A stretch of DNA of 64,000 bases from Vibrio profundi (GTDB lineage: Bacteria; Pseudomonadota; Gammaproteobacteria; Enterobacterales; Vibrionaceae), in the NCBI RefSeq assembly GCF_005281835.1, contig NZ_RZIS01000011.1:80102-144101 (forward strand), in the 5' to 3' direction. Below the pieces are notes generated by a model. The model searched no databases and had not been told where the DNA came from. It was given only the letters and a program-made list of their open reading frames with translations. The position numbers and the translations under genes were made by a program. This document shows, piece after piece, positions 26,315 through 35,276 of the stretch (positions are counted from its first letter, which is position 1; every line of letters begins with the position of its first letter).

Positions 26315-27794
26315 GACTTCCCTTAATCGTTTTATTGTATATATCTTTGATTTGCTTTTTCACCGAACTTTCAAGTAGTTGACGACGATTTTGTTCATAG
26401 AACTCCGTATATCCAGACCACAATTTTGATTTAGTAGTAAACAGAGAGTTTCTGCTTTGTTGGTCTGCAAATACGAAGGGATCGCTCGCTTTTAGTTGTT
26501 CAGCAAGCAACTCATTCAATGCCTTGCTGTACACTACATTATGCTCGTTTAACTCATCTAGCATTTGTTCAACTAGTTCATGAGGTGCTAATAAGTCTTG
26601 GCTATTTAGAATAAGCATGAGTTCCGTAAGGTTCGCTTCCTGCTGGGTGCTGCTTTGCTCGTCTTTAAGCGACTCGACTTCACGTAATTCTTTTTGAAGA
26701 TTATCGATACATAAGCGCAGAGATGTCCCCATTTGTTTGAAGAAATCGGCATCGTTACTGATCAGTTCAGGGTCTGAAACGCCTAAGCCTTCATAAAAGG
26801 CGGCGACTAACTCGTTTGACTCGTCTATATATACAGGCTGAGAAATAGTATCTTTCTCAACATGCTCTACCGGGGCTTGCGACGAACTCCTCTCTTGATC
26901 GGGTTCCGCATCTTGCATTGAAGGTACAAAAGGTTGGGTCACTTCTTCCCACTTTTGTCCCACTTCTTCGCGTAAAACTGACCTTTCACTGTGTTTGACG
27001 ACTCGGTCGTTAGTTTGGCTGAGAGCCACATCCACATCTTTTGGCTGCAGACGCTTGGTAGGGGCAATTACTTCTTGTTTCTCACTCTCTTCATAAAAGT
27101 TTGAGTTAGGCATATTTGCCCCACCTTCACCTGCCATCCAGTCTTCCGGGATCAAGTTAGGTAAATCAAACTCCGAATGTATACTAAAACTATCATCTAC
27201 AATCTGACGATGGCTCTCTATAGTTTCGATAGGATCAGATTCATCCAATTGTTCGTTGCGGATTAAGTGATCATCGTCACGCTGCATTGAAAACTGTAAA
27301 TGTGCTACAGGATCATGGCTATCGACTTCATCAGGCTTGGTCTCCATAAAGAGTTCTTCAAGAGATCCCACTTGCTCACTTTCTTCAACAACCGCTTCTC
27401 CCAAATTTATCAATGGGTCGGTAGAGTCGCGCTCTGGCGCAATGTCAGACGCGATATCTTGGGTTGCGGTGATTTGCTCCAGCACGATCCCAATTTCATA
27501 TTGCCCTAAGCTAATGCAGTCACCATCGCAAATCGATACTGGCTGGTTTTTTAAAATTTTATTGCCGTTAACAAGCGTACCATTCGTACTAACATCACTA
27601 ATATAAAATGTATTTCCGTAAACACTCACTAAGCAATGAGTCCCCGAAATAAAACGATTGTGATCTGTTAAAGGTAAAGTACAGCCAGGGTCTCTCCCGA
27701 TAGAACCACCACTCTCGGGCATTTCAAACTGTTTAGTCCCTGTATATTCTTCCGGACACTTAGAAATAAATAAAACGAGTTGATTTAAACGCAT
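26307..27794 (-). CDS. tagH: T6SS-associated FHA-domain protein (TagH type)
   Basis: 495 aa. N-terminal FHA domain (about 1-110) with GRDPGC, RFISGTHC and DVSTNGTLVNG, the phosphothreonine-reading loops. Middle acidic, low-complexity linker with repeated Asp/Glu. The C-terminal helical domain (about 330-490) is conserved in type VI FHA proteins. Works with the Ser/Thr kinase in this island in post-translational control of firing. Adjacent to the OMP gene (9-nt gap) and tssJ. Confidence 0.9.
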   Translation of the reverse strand: MRLNQLVLFISKCPEEYTGTKQFEMPESGGSIGRDPGCTLPLTDHNRFISGTHCLVSVYGNTFYISDVSTNGTLVNGNKILKNQPVSICDGDCISLGQYEIGIVLEQITATQDIASDIAPERDSTDPLINLGEAVVEESEQVGSLEELFMETKPDEVDSHDPVAHLQFSMQRDDDHLIRNEQLDESDPIETIESHRQIVDDSFSIHSEFDLPNLIPEDWMAGEGGANMPNSNFYEESEKQEVIAPTKRLQPKDVDVALSQTNDRVVKHSERSVLREEVGQKWEEVTQPFVPSMQDAEPDQERSSSQAPVEHVEKDTISQPVYIDESNELVAAFYEGLGVSDPELISNDADFFKQMGTSLRLCIDNLQKELREVESLKDEQSSTQQEANLTELMLILNSQDLLAPHELVEQMLDELNEHNVVYSKALNELLAEQLKASDPFVFADQQSRNSLFTTKSKLWSGYTEFYEQNRRQLLESSVKKQIKDIYNKTIKGSHA

Positions 27795-27803
27795 TACAGA
27801 CCT

Positions 27804-28406
27804 CTAAAACAGAAGTGAAACGGTAAGTTCAACACCGCCAAGACCATCGTTGTAAACAGGTAAGATGTAAGAAGCTTGAGGAACAATTTGCAGGTGAGCA
27901 TCTGGATTGCTTCCAAGTTTGATAACAGTGCCAACCGTGGCGACAGCGCCCATTTCAAATTGATCGATGTCATCTAATTGTTCACCATATTTAAAGCCTT
28001 CGCTATCCACCTTCCAGCGCTCAGAATACTGGGAATAACCAAGAGATAAACCTGCACCTATATAAGGTGTAAATACACTCCAAGATCCTAATGCGAATTG
28101 CGGAACAATACGAAACTCGTAATTCGTCACTTCTTGATAAACACCGTTACTAGGAGCATCAAGGGAGTCGGTCAAGTAATTAAAGCCTAACCACCAACGC
28201 CAACGATTATTGTTCTGATCAATAGGTCGTGTATGGACGATACCGTAACGTAAAGAATCCTTTTCACCACTAGAACCCTCATCGTATTCTATGCTCTCAA
28301 TCGTTAGCATATTAACTGAAGCACCATATCGTTCTCCCTTCGCTATCGCGATTGACGAAAACAGACACATGGCTGAGATCAGCCCGACATTTATTGGCTT
28401 TAGCAT
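27804..28406 (-). CDS. Outer-membrane beta-barrel protein, T6SS-associated
   Basis: 200 aa. Signal peptide (ISAMCLFSSIAIAKG), then alternating amphipathic strands (WWLGFNYLTDSL, VFTPYIGAGLSLGYSQYSE, AVATVGTVIKLG) ending in hydrophobic LTVSLLF, typical of a small 8-stranded OmpA/OmpW-like barrel. First gene of the minus-strand FHA-TssJ-TssK-TssL operon, with AGAGGGA before the ATG. Role unknown; position suggests it helps anchor or insulate the TssJ/M complex in the outer membrane. Confidence 0.75.
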   Translation of the reverse strand: MLKPINVGLISAMCLFSSIAIAKGERYGASVNMLTIESIEYDEGSSGEKDSLRYGIVHTRPIDQNNNRWRWWLGFNYLTDSLDAPSNGVYQEVTNYEFRIVPQFALGSWSVFTPYIGAGLSLGYSQYSERWKVDSEGFKYGEQLDDIDQFEMGAVATVGTVIKLGSNPDAHLQIVPQASYILPVYNDGLGGVELTVSLLF

Positions 28407-29015
28407 TATTCCCTCTAGGTTGTTCCCCTTAAATAATTAGTGGCGAAAGATAGCAATTCTCTTTCGATTTTCAACACTTCAACAGACAACTTTCATAAAT
28501 AAGGTAATTTAACTAACAATAAATGTCATTTAACTATAAATATAAACACAAAACACGCCAACTGACAGAATAGTAAATAACGATGTCTTTTATTGATGAT
28601 TTTTATATTTTTTGGGGAGGGAACAATTATAAAAAAAGCTTTTTACTCACATCACGAAGACCTAATGAACTTCCTACCCATGAAACACTACTTACTGACA
28701 AAAATGATACTTTAGTTCACTTTATCGCCACCAAGAATCAGTCTCACAAATGATACAAGCAGTATAAATCCACAATTATAATGGTAGTTTTGCGAGTGTA
28801 ATCACTTTGATGATGACTCACCGATACTAACCACTCAAAATAACGAGACAACCATCACATTTAGTTAAAATTCGCACTCTAGCGCCATTTTTATTATTTA
28901 ATTTATTCTTTTTACCTATAAAATCCCTCAAAAATATAAATAAACACCTAAACGGTAATATTTCAGACATAGAAATAGCTGTTTCTTATATAACGTTCAG
29001 TTTGGATTTATACAC
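28407..29015. other. Divergent intergenic region of the T6SS island
   Basis: 609 bp of AT-rich DNA between the OMP/TssJKL operon and the TssA-like/TssM operon; it should hold two promoters. I looked for a sigma-54 pattern (GG-N10-GC) on both strands and saw none I trust. Confidence 0.4.
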
Positions 29016-30332
29016 ATGTTTTTCACCGATTTTGCGAGAAGACCCATCGATGAAACTAACCCAAGTGGGGTAAACCCCAATAACTTGGAAGAATTCGATG
29101 AAATTAAGCGTCAAATAAACAACCTAAATAAAGTTACAGGGAGAGTATCCTGGAAAACAGTTCAATCTCTTTCAAAAAAAGTACTGACCTCCCATAGTAA
29201 AGACTTCCGTTGCAGCTGCTATTACACCGTCGCCGCAACTCACAATGAAGGTCTAAAGGGACTAGTGGAAGGGTTAAACTCTTTACTTGATCTGTCTGTC
29301 GTGTACTGGTTTACAGCTTTCCCTGATCACTCGAAATCTAATGCCCGCATTGGAGCCGTCGAGTGGATGGTAGAAAACACTGAAAAGCGAATCAAAAAGG
29401 AGAGTGTAACCCAGGATGAACTCCCTCTCATTGAAGCGGCCCATCAGATTTGCTTAAAAATTGAGGAAGAATTACGACTACATTTCGGCATTAAAGCACC
29501 GTCACTAGGTCGTATTCGTCGGATCTTGAAACAATGGATCGAAGACCTGAAAGAGCAACAGGTTCGTGAACTCGAACGGCTAGAAAAGAAGAAGGAAAAA
29601 CAAACAATCTCAACTCCAGTACCCCCACAAGGTGGTATAAAAGTTGATATTCAACCACCAACTCCCCCTGCGCATGTAACCAAAGTCGAACAACCAAGCG
29701 AGGAACCAAAGTCGAGTAAGGCCGCTATATACTCGTTAGTTGCTCTATTGCTTATCGCTTTGGCATCCCATTTTATCTATAAACAGCAAACGTACATAAC
29801 ACTTCAAACGAGAATTGATACAGCTTCAATCTATGAGCTAGAAAGTGTAGTTAAATCACTGAGTTATGAAAACCAAGCATATTCGGAAAAGTTGCGTAGT
29901 TCTGTCGTGCATCGTCTCGATACTTTGCTAAAAAATTGGGCGTTAGACCCATTAAAAGTAAGTCAAGTGAACACCATCGAACTACTAACCGATGAACTCG
30001 TATCTCTTTACCCTGATTCCTCTTCAGCTCTGATGCTACGAGATAATTTCAAAAAACAGCGTGGTCAGTTCGAACAAGATTTTCAAACCTTGATGAACCG
30101 CTTTAATTCGGCACGAACTGTTTTTGCCAACGTGAAGGCCAAAGGTTCAGATAAGTACTCAACCAAAGCTTACGAATACAGTAACTCGTTGTTTCCTTTA
30201 CTAGGGCGTATTGAGTATGCCGAAAAACAATCTAAACAAGTAGAGCTCAATCGTTCACTCCTATTACTCAACACATACTTATACAAAATAAACCAAGTAC
30301 AAGCGTCAGTTGATTCTATAAAAAACAACTAA
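29016..30332 (+). CDS. TssA-like membrane protein with ImpA_N domain (VasL/TagA type)
   Basis: 438 aa. The N-terminal ImpA_N domain (about 10-175) has WKTVQSLSKKVLTSHSKDFR, LVEGLNSLL and ARIGAVEWM, as in TssA. A Pro/Lys-rich linker (201-230) leads to one TM helix (236-256, AAIYSLVALLLIALASHFIY) and a helical C-terminal domain. A membrane TM makes it distinct from the true TssA encoded at 39516-41087. TagA-type proteins clamp the distal end of the sheath, a possible role here. Starts 21 nt before tssM; same operon. Confidence 0.8.
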   Translation: MFFTDFARRPIDETNPSGVNPNNLEEFDEIKRQINNLNKVTGRVSWKTVQSLSKKVLTSHSKDFRCSCYYTVAATHNEGLKGLVEGLNSLLDLSVVYWFTAFPDHSKSNARIGAVEWMVENTEKRIKKESVTQDELPLIEAAHQICLKIEEELRLHFGIKAPSLGRIRRILKQWIEDLKEQQVRELERLEKKKEKQTISTPVPPQGGIKVDIQPPTPPAHVTKVEQPSEEPKSSKAAIYSLVALLLIALASHFIYKQQTYITLQTRIDTASIYELESVVKSLSYENQAYSEKLRSSVVHRLDTLLKNWALDPLKVSQVNTIELLTDELVSLYPDSSSALMLRDNFKKQRGQFEQDFQTLMNRFNSARTVFANVKAKGSDKYSTKAYEYSNSLFPLLGRIEYAEKQSKQVELNRSLLLLNTYLYKINQVQASVDSIKNN

Positions 30333-30352
30333 TTACAAAGAAATTTAGGCTT

Positions 30353-33300
30353 ATGTTCAAAAATAAACTTTTCAGAAACCCAGTGATATTATCCACTGTG
30401 GTTGCACTGTTGTTAGCGGCTATAGCAGTCGCCATACACTTAATTTGGCTAGACAGTACAACAGAACCTTACCTGTGGATTGGCTTGAGTGCGATAGCGT
30501 TACTGTATGCGGTTTTCCAAGTTACACTTTGGTTCAAAAAGAAAAACAGTACCAAAGCACAAAAGCTGGAGACAGAGGAAGAAGCGTTAGCGATGGTATT
30601 TCGACCATTACTTAATAACGCAGGAAAAAAACCAATTTATTTGTTAGTGGGGAACAAAAACGCTGGATGTAGCCAGTTTTTAACCAATTCTAATGCCATA
30701 AAACCTATGGATAAGAATCGAACTGCTAAAAATGATTTCTTTGAATGGTATGAATCAGATAGCGCGGTTTACATTAAACCAGATCAACGCTTGGTATTTC
30801 AGGAAGTATCCAGCAGCGATGGTGCACTTTGGAACCGATTTTTGGATGAGGTGATTCGTCACCGTCCAAGAAAACCATTTTCTGGTTGCATGCTTTTCAT
30901 CGATTTCGAATTTCTGATTGTTTCTGAATCTGAACAGGTTGATTACACATTGACCGCTTTACTAGAACGTCTGCAATCTATCAGTGACAAAACATCTTCT
31001 GCACTTCCAGTGTACTTAATGATGTCTAAGCTTGATAAGCTTGAAGGCTTCAAAGAATACGTTCATTTCAGTTCATTAAAAACAAGTGTCGAGTTTCTTT
31101 CTATCCCGCTTAAGGAGGCAAAAGGCGTTGTCACAGAGTACTATAGAGACAGCTACCGAAACCTAGTCAAGGTAATGGAAAGCAGTGCACTTGATTCTTC
31201 TGCCCATTCCAATGATGTTGCGGAAAAGCAGGCTATTCTTTCATTCCCTAAACAATTTGAACTGTGTCAGTCAGAGATTGGCGCTGTTGTTGAACGCTTA
31301 TGCGACGTTAACACCGGTTCATATTCTCTTGATTTGAGAGAAGTTTTCTTTTGTTCCAGCCTTCAAGGTGGACGAAAGTACAATCTACTAGCGAAAAGTT
31401 GCAGCAACTACTTCAATTTGCCGATTATCGCCTCAGAGCATACTCAGTTAACCGAAACACCCTACTTCAGTCGATTTTTGATTGACTCACAGATTCTACC
31501 TGAAAGTGATTTTGCTGGTGAAAATAAAACCTATCTAAGACTAATTCAACGTCAAAGTAGGCTTGCATTTGCAGCATCATTTATTCTGCTTGTTGGCGGC
31601 GGGTATTTTTTTACCACGACGCTAGACAGTAACCTACGCGTTATCAATCAATTAATTGGTATCGACAACGAAGTGCAAAGCCAACAACAGCAAATCGACT
31701 TTGACAAGCTTCTCATCCAAGCTAATCAAGCGGTGCAACCATCATACAATGCTTGGTTAAGTGGGACTGATGCGTTGGAGCAAGAGCTGCTATCAATGAA
31801 CGTGAGTCGATTGGACGAAAGTACAAAAATTGCTTATCACGCTTTACTCTCTGAAATTGCTCACAAGCTTATGCCTGTGATTGAGCAGGGTTACCGTATC
31901 CAACTAACACACAACCAGGACAACATAAATCGCTCATTGCCTCTGTTAAAAGGGTATTTGATGCTCAAGGATGCCCCAAAGCGTGATATCCAGTTTCTGC
32001 GTCAACAGACTTATACAACGCTAAACGAGTTAAGTAACAAGCCTAGTGTTGTTAATGAAGTCATGCGTTATTTAGATGCATACTTTCGAACCCAATTCGC
32101 TCCGGTTTCTATCAATATGGATATCGTCCGAGCAACTCGACGTAATTTGCTCGCAAATTCAAATGTGGATCTTGTTTATGCCGGGCTGCTACAGCAAGCG
32201 AATGAAATTGACTTAGGTACATTAGATCTTCAACGTGCAGTCGGGTTCGATTTCAATAACGTCTTTAATGATTCGCAAGATAATAGCCAACTGATTATCG
32301 ACAAAGTTTACACTTCAACAGGGTTTAGTACTTTCTATCGACCTCGTGTTGACCTTATGTCTCAGCAAGTCATCAGTGATAACTGGGTTTTAGGGCTCTC
32401 TAACCATGTTATCCCTACCCCACAAGAGCAAGATGCATTCAAAGCGGATGTACGCAAAAAGTATACAGATGATTACATCAGCTACTGGCGTAATGCTTTG
32501 AGTGAGCTAAAAGTGCGTCAATATGACAATGTAGGTGAACTCACCAATGCAATCGATCTGATATCTGGCCCGTCATCTCCAATGACGACCGTACTCAAAC
32601 AAGTGTACGCGAACACGCAATTCTCACCTGTTGGCGAAAAGAGTGCTTTGCTTTCTCAAATGAACCCTAAGCTAGTCGAAGCCGTAGACTCGGCGTCTTC
32701 TGCTGCAGAAGAACTTGTTCAACCTGATTACTTGTTAATGAAGCGTGTAGAGCAAGCATTTCGTTTATTGAACCAATTGCAAATAAGCGAAACACCAAAC
32801 TCTCCAACACCTTGGGATGAAACAATCACCGCACTTAGCCGAGTGCGTACATATATGAAAGATATCGCTGATGCGCCTGATCCTCAAATGGCAGCGCTAG
32901 CAGCGGCAACACATAGAATGAGCAGTACGGATGCCGATCCTATTATTCGCCTAAAGCAGATTGCTCAAAAATCACCAGAACCGGTTAGAAGTTGGTTGCT
33001 AGGAGTGGTTAATCAGAGTTGGTCTGTCATGATTTCTGAGTCTTCTAAAGGTATTCAAACCCTTTGGTACAGTGAAATTTATACTAAGTTCAGTGAACTT
33101 GGTCTAAACAAATATCCGTTCGACCTTACCGCTACGGAAGAAATATCCATTGAAGACTTCGAGCTACTTTTCGCTTCAGGTGGCTTGCTGGATGCTTTTA
33201 TCCAAAAGAATTTTGCACCATTTTATGACACCAATTTATGGCAACCAAAAGAGGTGGAAGGTGAAACCATGCCACTTTCGCCAGAGCTATTGGTTCAGCT

Positions 33301-33745
33301 AAGAAATTACAATGTTATTCGCGATACTTTAATCAACAAGAGCACTAACCGCGTCAATATTCCTTTCAGCGCGAAAGTGTTAGATCTAGATTCAAGTGCT
33401 ATTCGCGCCAGCCTAAAAATTGCGGACGCTGATATTAACTATTATCACGGTCCGAGCCGAATTCGTGAGCTGCAGTGGCCACCTCAAAATGGTGACTTCA
33501 ATATCAGCATCACGATCCAAGATGTAACCGACGAGGGTAAACAGCACGTTCTGAACAAGAGTGGTCAATGGGCGATATACAGGTTGCTAGGTGACTCAAC
33601 CTTGACAAACACTCATAACGGCAGCTTCGTCAGCGACATCAAAGTGTCAGGTAGGGATTTAAGCTTACGAATCACTCCACTGACACAAAAAAATCCGTTT
33701 ACTCTAGCTGAACTTTACAACTTCACGCTTCCAGAAACGATATAA
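30353..33745 (+). CDS. tssM: TssM, IcmF-family T6SS membrane-complex protein
   Basis: 1130 aa. TM helices at about 12-30, 40-58 and about 405-425 (LAFAASFILLVGGGYFFTT) in the IcmF layout, with the cytoplasmic NTPase-like domain between TM2 and TM3 and a large periplasmic domain after TM3 that contacts TssJ. The P-loop region reads YLLVGNKNAGCSQFL and lacks the Gly-Lys-Thr/Ser of an active Walker A, as in several TssM proteins. The C-terminal NGDFNISITIQDV and WAIYRLLGDS segments are typical. Full length. Confidence 0.95.
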   Translation: MFKNKLFRNPVILSTVVALLLAAIAVAIHLIWLDSTTEPYLWIGLSAIALLYAVFQVTLWFKKKNSTKAQKLETEEEALAMVFRPLLNNAGKKPIYLLVGNKNAGCSQFLTNSNAIKPMDKNRTAKNDFFEWYESDSAVYIKPDQRLVFQEVSSSDGALWNRFLDEVIRHRPRKPFSGCMLFIDFEFLIVSESEQVDYTLTALLERLQSISDKTSSALPVYLMMSKLDKLEGFKEYVHFSSLKTSVEFLSIPLKEAKGVVTEYYRDSYRNLVKVMESSALDSSAHSNDVAEKQAILSFPKQFELCQSEIGAVVERLCDVNTGSYSLDLREVFFCSSLQGGRKYNLLAKSCSNYFNLPIIASEHTQLTETPYFSRFLIDSQILPESDFAGENKTYLRLIQRQSRLAFAASFILLVGGGYFFTTTLDSNLRVINQLIGIDNEVQSQQQQIDFDKLLIQANQAVQPSYNAWLSGTDALEQELLSMNVSRLDESTKIAYHALLSEIAHKLMPVIEQGYRIQLTHNQDNINRSLPLLKGYLMLKDAPKRDIQFLRQQTYTTLNELSNKPSVVNEVMRYLDAYFRTQFAPVSINMDIVRATRRNLLANSNVDLVYAGLLQQANEIDLGTLDLQRAVGFDFNNVFNDSQDNSQLIIDKVYTSTGFSTFYRPRVDLMSQQVISDNWVLGLSNHVIPTPQEQDAFKADVRKKYTDDYISYWRNALSELKVRQYDNVGELTNAIDLISGPSSPMTTVLKQVYANTQFSPVGEKSALLSQMNPKLVEAVDSASSAAEELVQPDYLLMKRVEQAFRLLNQLQISETPNSPTPWDETITALSRVRTYMKDIADAPDPQMAALAAATHRMSSTDADPIIRLKQIAQKSPEPVRSWLLGVVNQSWSVMISESSKGIQTLWYSEIYTKFSELGLNKYPFDLTATEEISIEDFELLFASGGLLDAFIQKNFAPFYDTNLWQPKEVEGETMPLSPELLVQLRNYNVIRDTLINKSTNRVNIPFSAKVLDLDSSAIRASLKIADADINYYHGPSRIRELQWPPQNGDFNISITIQDVTDEGKQHVLNKSGQWAIYRLLGDSTLTNTHNGSFVSDIKVSGRDLSLRITPLTQKNPFTLAELYNFTLPETI

Positions 33746-33787
33746 CTACTAATAAAAACAACAAATAAAAGCAAAGGCAGAAAACAC

Positions 33788-34240
33788 ATGATGTCAAACA
33801 TGAACTTACAAGGCTTAGATAAATTAGACCGCAAAATTCTTTCAAACCTTTTGTCGAATGGTCGCGAATCTATCGCGAACTTATCCCGCAATATCGGTTT
33901 GTCCCGTACTGCTGTAGCAGAGCGAATCAACCGACTTGAAAAAACAGGGATCATCAAAGGGTACACTGCGCAAATACGCGTAGAAAATGAAGGAAGAAAA
34001 GCAGCAAGCTACCTACTGATCTCTTGCGAAAAAGGCAAAAAGAATGAGGTAAGTAACGCGCTTAAAGAACTACCAGAGGTTCGCTTAACCAGTATTGTTG
34101 GCGGCACCTATGACATTATCGCACTGATCGAGGCACCAGATTTACAATCCATTCACCACTTATGTAATGAAATTGAATCTTTTGTAGGCATTCGTTCTCT
34201 TAACACGACAGTGGTTCTACACCAGCCGATTAGCCGCTAA
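33788..34240 (+). CDS. Lrp/AsnC-family transcriptional regulator in the T6SS island
   Basis: 150 aa. N-terminal winged HTH (LDRKILSNLLSNGRESIANL, then LSRTAVAERINRLEKTGIIKG) and C-terminal RAM/AsnC ligand domain (GTYDIIALIEAPDLQSIHHL). It lies 42 bp after tssM on the same strand. V. parahaemolyticus has a regulator at the equivalent place (VP1407) reported to activate T6SS1; I rely on memory for that. Ligand unknown. Convergent with tssG and separated from it by a terminator. Confidence 0.88.
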   Translation: MMSNMNLQGLDKLDRKILSNLLSNGRESIANLSRNIGLSRTAVAERINRLEKTGIIKGYTAQIRVENEGRKAASYLLISCEKGKKNEVSNALKELPEVRLTSIVGGTYDIIALIEAPDLQSIHHLCNEIESFVGIRSLNTTVVLHQPISR

Positions 34241-34250
34241 ACATAACCCC

Positions 34251-34279
34251 AAAAAAGCCGCTCTACTGAGCGGCTTTTT
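34251..34279. terminator. Bidirectional terminator between lrp-like gene and tssG
   Basis: AGCCGCT-CTACTG-AGCGGCT with A6 before and T5 after. The tssG stop codon (34280-34278) lies within its tail. Confidence 0.88.
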
Positions 34280-35276
34280 AAATACTTCCGATAACTTTTA
34301 TTTTTGCGTCTTGCGAAGACGGCTTTCCAAGCCAGAGTGACTGGCCTAGCTGATTACCGTTACCCTGCCCCAATGTATTTTCCGGAATGCTATCTAGATT
34401 CACGGTAAGTTTAAGATCCCAAGACATGGGATCACGTAAGATAAACCTCATCAAGCCTACTAATGTTGTATGCAGTTCACCGCCATTGGAAAATTGCTTA
34501 AATGTAGCGAAGTCAATGTTATCGATACACACATTAAACTTGCCATTCAAATCGGCGATGCTTTGCCCTAAATGCAAGTTTTGTCCTAGCACACAGTTAG
34601 AGCGGTTCAACCGGTTTCGTTGACTCTCAGCGATATTAACTCGGCGAAATACCCACTCCTCTATTCTCACACTTGGCAGTGAAAAGTAGTGCGCGACAAT
34701 ACCCGAGATAAGTTTAGGTGAGCGTGTACGAGTCGATAGCTGATTCACATAGGAAAGTATTTTCGCTCGATCAAGTTCTGCAACATCACATTCTTGAATA
34801 ACGCTCGATAGCCCAGCTAAATGAAGGACTCGACCAGAAAAGGCATCGGTCGCTCCACTCTGATACTGCACGTGATAGCGATACTTTTTCCACACTCGAT
34901 AAAGCATGCTCGTATATCGATTATGGAAAAAATCAAAGAAATCTTTCACCGGGTTATCTTCCGGATCACGCCCGGCTAATTTTTCGGTGTAAGTCGCTGG
35001 AAGCGGTGAGCTCGAACCATGTAACCCAAGGAAATTGGTTTCTACCCGGGAATATTGCTCACCATTGCGTTCCATGTGAGTAATAAAGTCCATATCACTC
35101 TTGGGAAACGACAGTTTCGGTGACACACTAAATTCGATGCGTTCTTGGTGAAAATACTTGTTTTCACCTACCGCCACAAAATCGGTACCCGCTTCTAGCT
35201 GGTAGTGCTTTTCTAGTAACGAAACAGCCTGATAAAAGCTAAATTCATTGGTACTGTCTGACAATGTATTAATCAT
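34278..35276 (-). CDS. tssG: TssG, T6SS baseplate protein
   Basis: 332 aa, usual length. EFSFYQAVSLLEKHY at the N-terminus and NFLGLHGSSSPLPATYTEKL and FFDFFHNRYTSMLYRVWKKY are strong family signatures. Two copies wrap TssF in the baseplate wedge. Its ATG overlaps the tssF stop (ATGA). Confidence 0.96.
   Translation of the reverse strand: MINTLSDSTNEFSFYQAVSLLEKHYQLEAGTDFVAVGENKYFHQERIEFSVSPKLSFPKSDMDFITHMERNGEQYSRVETNFLGLHGSSSPLPATYTEKLAGRDPEDNPVKDFFDFFHNRYTSMLYRVWKKYRYHVQYQSGATDAFSGRVLHLAGLSSVIQECDVAELDRAKILSYVNQLSTRTRSPKLISGIVAHYFSLPSVRIEEWVFRRVNIAESQRNRLNRSNCVLGQNLHLGQSIADLNGKFNVCIDNIDFATFKQFSNGGELHTTLVGLMRFILRDPMSWDLKLTVNLDSIPENTLGQGNGNQLGQSLWLGKPSSQDAKIKVIGSI

Noticed and set aside
28407..29015. 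Possible sigma-54 site in the divergent T6SS region
   Set aside because: No GG-N10-GC arrangement survived inspection on either strand.
29016..30332. Candidate true TssA at this locus
   Set aside because: It shares the ImpA_N domain but has a TM helix and a different C-terminus; the full TssA is at 39516-41087.
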